Notes: generated from the letters alone by a model not told the origin. DNA of 34,210 nt from Erysipelotrichaceae bacterium (GCA_021201315.1 JAJQFG010000116.1:1-34210), one strand, 5' to 3'. Shown: positions 1 to 7,553, numbered from the stretch's first letter. Numbers and translations: made by a program.

Positions 1-26
1 AGGCACCCCATAAATTTTGAGTGCCT
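1..26. repeat. 6-bp inverted repeat hairpin at window edge
   Basis: AGGCAC (1-6) and GTGCCT (21-26) are exact reverse complements around a 14-nt loop. There is no T-run after it, so it is a poor intrinsic terminator. It could be the tail of a gene or element lying left of the window. Function unknown. Confidence 0.3.
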
Positions 27-111
27 ATCGATTTCCCAAGTTATTTGAGAACATCCTATGTGATTGCTTCTTTTTATTTGATGTTAGTTTTTTTGTTTAA
101 TTCAATTAATT

Positions 112-198
112 ACAATACTGGCAATTTATACAAATATATTTGAGTTTGCTTATACTTCACCATATATAGAAAAACATATTGAAAGAGCTATTTTTTAA
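112..198 (+). pseudogene. Remnant of an Rpn-family nuclease C-terminus
   Basis: One frame through 151-198 reads YTSPYIEKHIERAIF followed by a stop. This closely matches YVSPYVEKHIVKA in the C-terminal part of the broken Rpn-family gene at 369-1350. No start, ribosome binding site or catalytic core lies in front of it, so this is a decayed tail of a second copy. The upstream stretch (about 100-147) also matches a segment at about 1450-1496 (peptide NYNTGNLYKYI here, NYNTSNLYKYI there, in a different frame), so the two relics share a common source. Seen directly: the local similarity. Inferred: paralogue decay. Confidence 0.5.
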
Positions 199-223
199 TT
201 ATCATTTTTATATTTATTTATTA

Positions 224-245
224 TATGCAAATTTGTATTTGCATA
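224..245. promoter_or_regulatory. 9-bp dyad overlapping a -35 box (possible operator)
   Basis: TATGCAAAT (224-232) and ATTTGCATA (237-245) form a perfect inverted repeat around the 4-nt spacer TTGT. The right arm covers the -35 hexamer of the promoter at 239-267, a position where a bound repressor would block RNA polymerase. The cognate regulator is not in the window. Confidence 0.4.
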
Positions 246-267
246 TTGTAACAATGCTTGCTATAAT
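239..267 (+). promoter_or_regulatory. Sigma-A promoter of the Rpn-family gene
   Basis: The -35 box TTGCAT (239-244) is separated by exactly 17 nt from a consensus -10 TATAAT (262-267). A TG one base before the -10 makes it an extended -10 promoter. Predicted transcription would start near 274, leaving a leader of about 95 nt before the ATG at 369. That leader contains the block shared with the ABC exporter gene. Confidence 0.65.
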
Positions 268-314
268 GTAACAAAGTATCCTACTATTTAAAAAAATTTA
301 AAAAATTTCATTTT

Positions 315-350
315 AAAAAAAGAAAAATGACTACTTTAAAGCGTATATAT
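315..350 (+). repeat. Duplicated leader block, copy 1
   Basis: 23 nt (315-337) are identical to 1832-1854, ending in ATGACTACTTT, and the next 12 nt match at 9 positions. This copy ends shortly before the ribosome binding site AGGAGG at 356-361 of the Rpn-family gene. The other copy sits at the same place in front of an unrelated ABC exporter gene. It may be a shared regulatory leader or a scar of recombination. Confidence 0.5.
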
Positions 351-368
351 ATAATAGGAGGGTATTTT

Positions 369-1350
369 ATGGAGTTAAATTTTGAAAGAAACACAGTTTT
401 ATAAGGATTATATGAATAATGTTTATCCATCACTAAAAGAATATTTTGATATACGTGGTACACCCGCAAGATATCGTGGTGATCTGTTTTTAAAATATGC
501 ATTGACTAAAAAGCAAGAAATTCTTATTAGATTATGTGAAGATTTATCACATGATAGAATTAATGGTATTACGATACTTCATACTCATCTTGCGAGTTCA
601 TCAATTATAAACAAACAGCTAAGACTGGACTTTTATATTGAAGATGATCAGCATCGTTATTATAATCTGGAATTTCAAAACTATGATATGACAATTGGCG
701 AACGTAAACGAATCAATTATTATGGTATAAGAATGATGAATGAACATATTATTCAAGGTCAATCATATGTGGATGTTCCAGATTCTTATTAGGCTATTTA
801 TTACTTAGACAATCCATTATCAATGTTTCATGGTTTTGAAGATGATTATTTAAAATGTATTAGAAGCAGCAGTTTACCATATGATGGTGAAAATCTAACC
901 TCAAAAATTTTCACCATACAACGTATTGATAAACATCTAGAAGGAAAAACAAATCTAACATTTACTGAACAATTATGTTATTTATTATTACATGATGCTC
1001 CTTATCCATATGAGGATGCTGATGAGTTAATAAAGGAGATGATTACAATGTTAATAACATTTAACAGTGATGAAGAACGATGGAAAGCATATGATGAAGA
1101 TGATGACAGAAAGTTTGATAATACTTTAATTGCAGAAGCTAAAATTGAAGCTAGAGAAGAAACAAAATTAGAACATTCTAGATTATTGGCTGAAAAACTA
1201 AGAATCATGATAAAAGCAAAATTCTTCTATGTTTCACCATATGTAGAAAAACATATTGTAAAAGCTAGTTTTGAGGCTTTATGCAACGCTATTATTGCAG
1301 TATCAAATATCTATAATCCTGATGATTTAATTCCAATTTTAGAGTCTTAA
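369..1350 (+). pseudogene. Broken Rpn/PD-(D/E)XK nuclease family (transposase-like) gene
   Basis: Intact members of this family are about 300-residue proteins with a PD-(D/E)XK nuclease core, often annotated as Rpn family recombination-promoting nuclease or transposase. The core is visible here as RLDFYIEDDQH followed by YNLEFQ (the Asp and the Glu-x-Gln). Two lesions break the gene. First, the only start with a good ribosome binding site (AGGAGG at 356-361, ATG at 369) reads 11 codons into a stop. The family reading frame begins at TTG 382 in another frame, so a small indel lies near 380-390. Second, an in-frame TAG at 790-792 interrupts the frame, which continues unbroken from 793 to TAA at 1350. 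The C-terminus keeps YVSPYVEKHIVKA, shared with the relic at 151-198. Two short products are possible if internal starts (ATG 823) are used, but the simplest reading is a pseudogene. Confidence 0.75.
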
Positions 1351-1351
1351 A

Positions 1352-1384
1352 ATAACTATTTCATACCCTCTGTAGAATAGTTAT
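1352..1384 (+). repeat. 9-bp inverted repeat after the Rpn-family stop codon
   Basis: ATAACTATT (1352-1360) and AATAGTTAT (1376-1384) pair perfectly around a 15-nt loop. It sits just before the stronger terminator at 1391-1417 and may fold in the same transcript. Confidence 0.35.
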
Positions 1385-1390
1385 AAAGCA

Positions 1391-1417
1391 AATGAAACCA
1401 GTAATGGTTTCATTTTT
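1391..1417 (+). terminator. Intrinsic terminator of the Rpn-family gene
   Basis: AATGAAACC (1391-1399) pairs with GGTTTCATT (1406-1414) around a 6-nt loop, and a run of T follows the stem (1413-1417, then GTTT). Confidence 0.75.
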
Positions 1418-1831
1418 GTTTCAGATACTAGTTATTTTTATAATTTAACCAATTATAATACAAGCAATCTTTATAAATATATTAGAATTTGCAAAACATT
1501 GTAGGATACCTAGCCTTTATGATTATAAACTAATCTTATTATATATTGAACATATCATTAATACGTTTATAATCTTGATGAATTAAGTTCAATTATTAGT
1601 CCTAAAATAGCTAATAAATTAGAAAATATTTCTATGTTATTTCCTATAGTTTGATTAATAATCATATCTGCAATTTTTATATTTCTATGGAGTTTGCTGA
1701 GGCTTTTGAGTGTATAAATGATGGTAATTGTTAAGTATATAATTTGGTAATAATATATGTATATTAGTGTTTTATTTGCTTTGTGTAATGATCATTAAAA
1801 AAATATCTCCAATTTTAAAAAAATTTAAAAT
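1418..1831 (+). other. Gene-free AT-rich stretch with decayed Rpn-family sequence
   Basis: I see no intact gene. About 1450-1496 matches the stretch at about 100-147. About 1555-1605 resembles the last codons of the Rpn-family gene: TATAATC-TTGATGAA-TTAA lines up with the segment encoding IYNPDDLIPILES. Multiple stops interrupt every frame, so this is at least one further decayed tail. Apart from the palindrome at 1786-1797 and the leader block at 1832-1868, nothing else is recognisable, and no convincing promoter for the next gene was found. Confidence 0.5.
1786..1797. promoter_or_regulatory. 12-bp perfect palindrome upstream of the ABC exporter
   Basis: TAATGATCATTA at 1786-1797 is fully self-complementary. 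It lies about 90 nt upstream of the C39-type ABC exporter gene and could bind a dimeric regulator. No matching regulator gene is present in the window. Confidence 0.3.
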
Positions 1832-1868
1832 AAAAAAAGAAAAATGACTACTTTTTAGCGAATATAAA
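1832..1868 (+). repeat. Duplicated leader block, copy 2
   Basis: Second copy of the block at 315-350, with 23 identical nt at 1832-1854. Here the ATGACTACTTTTTAG inside it can be read as a four-codon open frame (M-T-T-F-stop) just upstream of the ribosome binding site GAGGAGG of the exporter gene. In copy 1 the same ATG has no early stop, which argues against a conserved leader peptide. Confidence 0.5.
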
Positions 1869-1886
1869 TAGTGAGGAGGTTTTTTT

Positions 1887-3920
1887 ATGAGTAAATATAT
1901 TATTGAATTACAAGATGAAGAAAAAGCATGTGGTGCATTTTGTATATTAATGATTTTAAAACATTATGGATTTAAAGAAGAGGTTAAAGAGATTAAGGCA
2001 AAAGCACGCATGAATCAAAACGGTATATCTATTAAAGGTATGCTTGAATGTCTCAAGGAGTATCAAATAGAAGCAACGACTTATGAAGCTTCGTTAGATG
2101 ATATTGAGGAAAATGTAAAGTTGCCATGTATTTTATATATGATATATGGTGATTTAGGTCATTATGTTGTATTGTATGAAATAAAGGATGATGAATATAT
2201 TATAGGTGATCCTGCAAAAGGTTTAGTAACATTATATCGAGATGCCTTAGAAGAAAACTATACAAAACGTATGATTGCTATAACACATGTTGGTCGTGTA
2301 CCAGAGTTGAATTATAAGCCTTATACAACTTTTCTTAAAGAAACTTTTATAGCTTATAAGAAAAATATGATGTCACTTATTTTTAAAGGCATTTATATTT
2401 CGTTATTAGGGTATATTAGTAGTTATTTCTTTCAAGTATTAATTGATCGTATTACGATTACAACACCTTTTTTCTATATGGTTGTTTTATCACTGGCTTA
2501 TTGTCTTGTTGAAATCATCAAAACTAAAATTGAAAAAACAAAGACTGATGAGATGATTAACTTACAAAGAGCTATTGATGAGGATGATGTTTTTGTTTCA
2601 TCTATGAATATACTAAAACAGCCGTATTCGTTTTTTTATCAAGATAAAGGTGCTCTGCAAAGCCAATTATTAAGTTTATTTGATTTAAGTGAAATGAGTA
2701 TTGCTTGCTTTGAAAGACTTTTTGTGGATGGTTCTTCGTTTATTATTTTTATGATAGGTATGCTTGTTCTTAATTATAAAATGGCTTTATGCGTTATTAT
2801 TATGTCTATTCTTATTACATTATTAACCTATAAACGTTTAACTACTTTACAGGAAATGAATAGACAATATTTAGAGGCAGGGTATGTTTATCAGCATCAT
2901 ATTTTAGAACTTATTGAAAATCAATTCTTGATTAAACGTTTCCTAATCTTACAAAAACAAAGAGAACGCAGTTACCATCTATATCTAGATGAAGCATTAC
3001 TTAAACAACAACAAGCCCTTTTTGTCAATAAGATGCAAACAACCATTCAATATATTATCTATTTCTTTTATGGTATCATTCTTATACTTGGATTTTATTT
3101 CTATCAAAATAAACACTTAAGCATTGGACAACTTCTTATGTTTTATATGTTAGTTTCTTATTGCATCCAACCACTCATGAATATGGTTGCTTTAGCAGCC
3201 CAATATAAACAAGTCAGTATCATCTATGAAAAATATAAAGCTTTTGAGGTTGAAGAAACCAATGATAAAGAAGATATTCAAGAAAAAATAACTTCTATAA
3301 CATTTGATAATGTAGGTTATGCCTATGGCTATCAATTGCCTATTTTAGAACATATTGATTTCACTATTTCACGTCATCTACTACTTAAAGGCATCACAGG
3401 TTCAGGTAAATCAACATTATTAAGATTACTGATGGGTGTTGATTTAAATTATACTGGTGATATTTATTTAAACAATCAAGAATTACGTACCATTAATCTA
3501 AATTCATTATATCAGCATATTGGATATACTAATGAAACACCAACGTTCTTACATATGAGTGTTTATGATAATTTTCTATGTGATGATGAAGATTTAATTA
3601 AAAAGTATTTAAAAGCATTTGGTCAAGAAGACTTATGTGATATGTTCCACTGTATTTTATCAGAGGATGGTAGTCCTTTATCGTTAGGTCAAAGACAAAT
3701 TGTGGCTTTGGTGAGATTATTGTGTCAGGATTATGATGTTTATATTTTGGATGAGGCTTTTTCGCATATGGATACGCGTTTAGCGGGTAAAGTAATGCGT
3801 TATTTATTAAAGAATTTTGATGATAAAATTTTTATTATGGTGAATCATCAAACAAAAGTGATGAATAAGAATTTGGATTGTGTTATAATCGAGGATGGAA
3901 AAATTAAAAGTAAAGGGTGA
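1887..3920 (+). CDS. Peptidase-containing ABC exporter (C39 PCAT, bacteriocin-type)
   Basis: 677-residue membrane protein that should cut a double-glycine leader from a peptide and export the peptide using ATP. Domains in order: C39 cysteine peptidase (about 1-130) with Gln9, Cys15 (in ACGAFC), His92 (GHYVVLY) and Asp108 (GDPAKG), so the catalytic set is complete; a transmembrane domain (about 155-440); and a nucleotide-binding domain with Walker A GITGSGKST (502-510), signature LSLGQRQ (a variant of LSGGQ), Walker B YILDEAF and an H-loop His (VNHQ). The start has the ribosome binding site GAGGAGG. Length is slightly short of the usual 700-730. No gene for a double-glycine peptide or an accessory protein lies near it, and it is followed directly by ybeY, an unusual place for such a transporter. 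The substrate is unknown. Confidence 0.9.
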   Translation: MSKYIIELQDEEKACGAFCILMILKHYGFKEEVKEIKAKARMNQNGISIKGMLECLKEYQIEATTYEASLDDIEENVKLPCILYMIYGDLGHYVVLYEIKDDEYIIGDPAKGLVTLYRDALEENYTKRMIAITHVGRVPELNYKPYTTFLKETFIAYKKNMMSLIFKGIYISLLGYISSYFFQVLIDRITITTPFFYMVVLSLAYCLVEIIKTKIEKTKTDEMINLQRAIDEDDVFVSSMNILKQPYSFFYQDKGALQSQLLSLFDLSEMSIACFERLFVDGSSFIIFMIGMLVLNYKMALCVIIMSILITLLTYKRLTTLQEMNRQYLEAGYVYQHHILELIENQFLIKRFLILQKQRERSYHLYLDEALLKQQQALFVNKMQTTIQYIIYFFYGIILILGFYFYQNKHLSIGQLLMFYMLVSYCIQPLMNMVALAAQYKQVSIIYEKYKAFEVEETNDKEDIQEKITSITFDNVGYAYGYQLPILEHIDFTISRHLLLKGITGSGKSTLLRLLMGVDLNYTGDIYLNNQELRTINLNSLYQHIGYTNETPTFLHMSVYDNFLCDDEDLIKKYLKAFGQEDLCDMFHCILSEDGSPLSLGQRQIVALVRLLCQDYDVYILDEAFSHMDTRLAGKVMRYLLKNFDDKIFIMVNHQTKVMNKNLDCVIIEDGKIKSKG

Positions 3921-3924
3921 TTTT

Positions 3925-4392
3925 GTGGTAATAGATTTTGTATATAATGATAAGAATCATTTATGTGATGAATCTTATGAAGATAAGTATATAGAAATTA
4001 TTGAAACTACTTTAAATTATTTAGAAATAGATGATGATGTTGAACTATCATGTGTGATTGTGGATGATGAGATGATTCATGAAATTAATAGAGATTATCG
4101 TCATATTGATCGTTCAACAGATGTAATTAGTTTTGCTTTAGAAGATAATGATCAGTTTTATGTAGATGATATGCCTAGAGAGTTAGGAGATATCTTTATT
4201 TCTTATGATCATGCTTTATTACAAGCTAAAGAATATGGACATTCTATTCATCGAGAAATGTGTTTTCTTTTTACTCATGGATTGTTGCATTTATTAGGAT
4301 ATGATCATATGAATGAGGATGATGCTCAAGAAATGTTTGCATTACAAGATGAAATATTAGGAAAATTAAAAATAGAAAGAGGGGTAGTATGA
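3925..4392 (+). CDS. ybeY: Endoribonuclease YbeY (rRNA maturation factor)
   Basis: Single-strand metal-dependent endoribonuclease needed for 16S rRNA 3'-end processing and ribosome quality control. The zinc motif HGLLHLLGYDH (H-x3-H-x5-H pattern) is intact near the C-terminus, and ELGDIFIS is typical of the family. I prefer GTG 3925 (MVIDFVYND) because AAAGGGTG stands 5-6 nt upstream and the family starts at this point. An ATG at 3895 in the same frame would add ten residues and overlap the exporter gene by 26 nt. The stop overlaps the start of cdd (ATGA), so the two are translationally coupled. The ybeY-cdd-era-recO order is a classic Bacillota arrangement. Confidence 0.93.
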   Translation: MVIDFVYNDKNHLCDESYEDKYIEIIETTLNYLEIDDDVELSCVIVDDEMIHEINRDYRHIDRSTDVISFALEDNDQFYVDDMPRELGDIFISYDHALLQAKEYGHSIHREMCFLFTHGLLHLLGYDHMNEDDAQEMFALQDEILGKLKIERGVV

Positions 4393-4784
4393 ATTATCAA
4401 GATTTAGTGAATGAGGCATTTGCAGCAAGTCAAAATGCTTATACACCATATTCTCATTTTGCGGTAGGTGCTTGTGTGTTACTCAAAAATGGTAAGACAG
4501 TTCATGGATGCAATATTGAAAATGCCGCTTATGGATCAACTATGTGTGCTGAAAGAAATGCCATATTTGCCTCATATTGTCAAGGCTATCGTAAAGATGA
4601 TATTATAGCTTTAGCCATTGTTGCTAATTGTAGCCCACTGGTTTCTCCATGTGGGGCTTGTAGACAGGTTTTATCTGAACTATTAGATCCTCATACACCA
4701 ATTATATTAGGATGCAAGGAATATTATGAAGTAACCAATATGGAAGAATTACTACCACGTATGTTTATAGGAGAAAGCTTATGA
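4389..4784 (+). CDS. cdd: Cytidine deaminase
   Basis: 131-residue small tetrameric-type cytidine deaminase for pyrimidine salvage (cytidine or deoxycytidine to uridine or deoxyuridine). The zinc site is visible as CAERNAI (Cys and catalytic Glu) and PCGACRQ (two Cys), and the N-terminal AYTPYSHFAVGA is the nucleoside-binding segment. Length is normal. It overlaps ybeY and era by 4 nt at each end (ATGA), so it is part of a coupled operon. Nothing unusual. Confidence 0.96.
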   Translation: MNYQDLVNEAFAASQNAYTPYSHFAVGACVLLKNGKTVHGCNIENAAYGSTMCAERNAIFASYCQGYRKDDIIALAIVANCSPLVSPCGACRQVLSELLDPHTPIILGCKEYYEVTNMEELLPRMFIGESL

Positions 4785-5674
4785 GTTTTAAATCAGGTTT
4801 TGTAAGTATTGTTGGTCGTCCAAATGTAGGAAAATCAACATTATTGAATCATATTTTAGGTACAAAGTTAGCCATTACATCTTCTACGGCACAAACAACT
4901 AGAAACACCATTCAAGGTATTTATACAGACGATGAAGCTCAAATTATTTTTATGGATACACCTGGTATTCATAAGCCTCAAGATGCTTTAGGTTCATTTA
5001 TGAATACGAATGCTTTAAATAGTATTTTTGGCGTGGATATTGTTTTATTGATTGCACCTGGAGATGAGTATATTGGTAAGGGCGATCGTTATATTGTGAA
5101 TCGTTTAAAAGAAAGTGAAGCCCCTGTTTATTTATTATTAAATAAGATTGATTTATTATCACAGGATGAAATAGCTGAAAAACTTGTACAATGGAAAGAA
5201 TTATATGATTTTAAAGAAATCATTCCTATTAGTGCTTTAAATGGCGATCATGTAGATGAATTAGTTCAAACCATTAAAAATGACTTAAATGAAGGTATTA
5301 TGTATTATCCTAAAGATCATATTACAGATCATCCTGAACGTTTCATTATGGCAGAATTTATTAGAGAAAAGATTTTGTATTTTACTCGTGAAGAAGTACC
5401 TCATAGTGTAGCTATTGTGATTGAAAAAATGGAAGAAGATGAAGATGGGGTTTATGTAATGGCTTGCATTGTTGTCGATCATCCAAGTCAAAAAGCAATT
5501 ATTATAGGTAAACAAGGATCGATGATTAAAAAAATCAGAAAGAATGCTAGACGTGAAATGAAACGTTTCTTACAAGTACCAGTAGATTTGGAACTTTTTG
5601 TCAAAGTAGAAAAAAACTGGCGTAATAAACAAAAATATTTACGTGAATTTGGTTATGATGAAAACGACTATTAA
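4781..5674 (+). CDS. era: GTPase Era
   Basis: 297-residue essential GTPase that binds the 3' end of 16S rRNA during 30S maturation. G1 GRPNVGKST (residues 12-20), G3 DTPGIH and G4 NKID are present, followed by a C-terminal KH RNA-binding domain with GKQGSMIKKI. Length is that of the family. The start overlaps the stop of cdd. Together with YbeY upstream it forms a ribosome-maturation module. Confidence 0.97.
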   Translation: MSFKSGFVSIVGRPNVGKSTLLNHILGTKLAITSSTAQTTRNTIQGIYTDDEAQIIFMDTPGIHKPQDALGSFMNTNALNSIFGVDIVLLIAPGDEYIGKGDRYIVNRLKESEAPVYLLLNKIDLLSQDEIAEKLVQWKELYDFKEIIPISALNGDHVDELVQTIKNDLNEGIMYYPKDHITDHPERFIMAEFIREKILYFTREEVPHSVAIVIEKMEEDEDGVYVMACIVVDHPSQKAIIIGKQGSMIKKIRKNARREMKRFLQVPVDLELFVKVEKNWRNKQKYLREFGYDENDY

Positions 5675-6395
5675 TGAAGTAGAAGTTGAAGCTATTATTC
5701 TAAAAAAATCAGACTATAAAGAAAATGATCAAATTCTTTATATCTATACAAAAGAATACGGTAAATTATCAGTATTAGCTAAAGGCATCAAAAAACTCAC
5801 AAGTAAAAATGCTAGAGCATGCCAAACACTGATGATCAGTCAACTAACCATTCATTTAAAAAAAGGTATGTGTTTGTTGATGCGTGCTACACCTATTAAT
5901 TATCTAAGACATATTCAAGAAGATATAGAACGTGATATGATAGCTCAATACATATGTGAATATTTTTATCGCTATATTGAGGATAATGTTCCTGATTTAT
6001 TAGAATATCAATATATATCAAAATGCTTAACATATTTAGATGAAGGAATGAATCCATTACTTACTTATCTATTATTTAATGTTTTTATACTAGAACATAA
6101 TGGTGTTTCTATTTATGTAGATGGTTGTGTGATGTGTCAAAGTTCTAAAGTTGTTGCAATTTCTCTTAAACATGGTGGCTTTGTATGTCATGAGCATTTA
6201 GAGAGTGATAAAGTATTGGACAAAGATGTTTTAAAAAACTTTAGACATTTATGTAAAGTACCTATTGATAAAGCGTTTCAACTAGATATTTGCGATGAAG
6301 CTATTCATACGATGATACCCATTATGGATAGTTTCGTAGAAGAATATACGGGAATTCATCTTAAAACATCAAAATTTATAAAAAAAATATTATAA
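5658..6395 (+). CDS. recO: DNA repair protein RecO
   Basis: About 245-residue recombination mediator that loads RecA with RecF and RecR. The N-terminal OB fold reads EAIILKKSDYKENDQILYIY, a typical RecO start, and a C-terminal zinc ribbon shows CVMC and FVCHEH. The start is uncertain. ATG 5655 or 5658 is likely, GTG 5643 is possible, and all overlap the end of era. No clear ribosome binding site exists, so coupling to era translation is probable. It is the last gene before the terminator at 6404-6437. Confidence 0.92.
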   Translation: MKTTINEVEVEAIILKKSDYKENDQILYIYTKEYGKLSVLAKGIKKLTSKNARACQTLMISQLTIHLKKGMCLLMRATPINYLRHIQEDIERDMIAQYICEYFYRYIEDNVPDLLEYQYISKCLTYLDEGMNPLLTYLLFNVFILEHNGVSIYVDGCVMCQSSKVVAISLKHGGFVCHEHLESDKVLDKDVLKNFRHLCKVPIDKAFQLDICDEAIHTMIPIMDSFVEEYTGIHLKTSKFIKKIL

Positions 6396-6403
6396 AAATG
6401 ACT

Positions 6404-6437
6404 ATGAAACTATTTTTTGTGATAAAAATAGTTTCAT
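6404..6437 (+). terminator. Terminator after recO
   Basis: A perfect 14-bp stem, 6404-6417 with 6424-6437, and a 6-nt loop TGTGAT. The T-tract after it is short (TTGTTT) but the stem itself carries A- and T-runs. It closes the exporter-ybeY-cdd-era-recO run. Confidence 0.7.
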
Positions 6438-6474
6438 TTGTTTATAAAATCTTTTTCTTATGAAAATTTTAGTG

Positions 6475-6480
6475 TATAAT
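6475..6480 (+). promoter_or_regulatory. -10 box for the alpha/beta hydrolase gene
   Basis: TATAAT at 6475-6480, 37 nt before the ATG at 6517. No good -35 hexamer is visible 16-18 nt upstream. Its place between a terminator and an isolated gene supports it. Confidence 0.4.
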
Positions 6481-6516
6481 GTTGTCATATTGAGGGGATG
6501 TTAGGGAGGAAGTTAT

Positions 6517-7431
6517 ATGAAGTATACAGATCATTATACCTCATCCATGCATGTTCATGTGAGATTTCATGTTTATGAACCAAAAGTGGTTATTAGGGTG
6601 AAAGCTGTTTTGAATATTTTGCATGGATTTGGGGAACATGCGGATCGATATGATCATTTTGCAACATTTTTAATGAATCAAGGCTTTGTTGTTGTGGTTA
6701 GTGATATTGTTGGTCATGGTCAATCTTTGATTGATTTGGAACAAGGTTATTTTGGTAGGCAAAATGGTGGCAAAAACTTGATTTTAGATATGTATCATCT
6801 CCAGGAGATTATTCGTCGTGATTATCCTGATGTGCCTTGTTTTATGCTTGGCTATGATATGGGAAGTGTATTGGTACGTAAATTTGTAAGCGTATACGGA
6901 GATTATATTGATGGGATTTTATTATTGTCTACACCTTATAAGGTAGAACATTATTCTTTAAAACAGGCTTATTTTAATATCTTACGCTTATTTAAAGGAC
7001 CACTTGGAAAAGTGAATCATTATTATAAATATTATCATGCTCATTTTAATAAAAAAATACATGATTCATCACCAGTAAGCTGGTTAACATCAGATGAAAA
7101 TGAACAAAAAAAATTACTAGAAGATCCCATGGCACATTTCATCTATACAATACAAGGCTATAAAGACATATTAAGTTTACTTCATGATGTCTCTAAAGAA
7201 GAAGCAATAACTTCTATACCAAAAGAACTACCAATATATATTGCTGCAGGCAGCGATGATCCATTATGTTTTGACATACATAAATTATATGATTTATATA
7301 TCAAAAATCATTTACGAGATGTTACTTTAAAAATATTCGAAAAAAAACGTCATGCTTTACTATTTGAAAGCAACAAAGATGAAATATATCGTGATATATT
7401 AAATTGGTTAAACGATAGGACATACTTATAG
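6517..7431 (+). CDS. Alpha/beta hydrolase, lysophospholipase-like, with Asp at the nucleophile position
   Basis: 304-residue cytoplasmic protein of the monoacylglycerol lipase / lysophospholipase (PldB) group. The fold markers are in place: oxyanion-hole LHGFGEH (35-41), DIVGHGQS (63-70), a nucleophile elbow, an acid Asp248 in GSDDPLC and the last catalytic His279 (KKRHALLFE). The elbow reads GYDMGS (112-117), with Asp114 instead of the Ser of the family's G-H-S-M-G. The GAT codon is at 6856-6858. Asp nucleophiles are known in other alpha/beta hydrolases (haloalkane dehalogenases, soluble epoxide hydrolases), but I know of none in this group. The protein may have changed chemistry or lost hydrolase activity. 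The start has the ribosome binding site GGGAGGA. It stands alone between two promoters. Confidence 0.85.
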   Translation: MKYTDHYTSSMHVHVRFHVYEPKVVIRVKAVLNILHGFGEHADRYDHFATFLMNQGFVVVVSDIVGHGQSLIDLEQGYFGRQNGGKNLILDMYHLQEIIRRDYPDVPCFMLGYDMGSVLVRKFVSVYGDYIDGILLLSTPYKVEHYSLKQAYFNILRLFKGPLGKVNHYYKYYHAHFNKKIHDSSPVSWLTSDENEQKKLLEDPMAHFIYTIQGYKDILSLLHDVSKEEAITSIPKELPIYIAAGSDDPLCFDIHKLYDLYIKNHLRDVTLKIFEKKRHALLFESNKDEIYRDILNWLNDRTYL

Positions 7432-7448
7432 TGTACCCTTATAATTGG

Positions 7449-7477
7449 TTGACAAAATCACGCTATGAGAGTATAAA
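7449..7477 (+). promoter_or_regulatory. Promoter of the glyRS-dnaG-rpoD operon
   Basis: Perfect -35 TTGACA (7449-7454), 17-nt spacer, -10 TATAAA (7472-7477). It should drive the seven genes up to 14704. Confidence 0.8.
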
Positions 7478-7502
7478 ATACAATGTTATATTATAAATAG
7501 AT

Positions 7503-7521
7503 GACTTAGCTTAGCTAAGTC
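7503..7521 (+). promoter_or_regulatory. Leader hairpin before glycyl-tRNA synthetase gene
   Basis: GACTTAGC (7503-7510) and GCTAAGTC (7514-7521) form a perfect 8-bp stem with a 3-nt loop, downstream of the promoter and 32 nt before the start codon. Only three T follow, so it may be a weak attenuator or an mRNA-stabilising structure. The T-box sequence common in leaders of aminoacyl-tRNA synthetase genes is absent, and the leader is too short to hold one. Confidence 0.5.
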
Positions 7522-7553
7522 TTTCATGTTATATAAGAAAAGGGGTATTATAA

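Noticed and set aside
348-353. TATAAT as promoter of the Rpn-family gene
   Set aside because: It would place the transcription start inside the ribosome binding site at 356-361. The box at 262-267 with a -35 at 17 nt is a far better candidate.
1351-1886. Double-glycine peptide gene as cargo of the C39 exporter
   Set aside because: No frame with a ribosome binding site and a GG leader could be found in this stretch; it contains relic sequence only.
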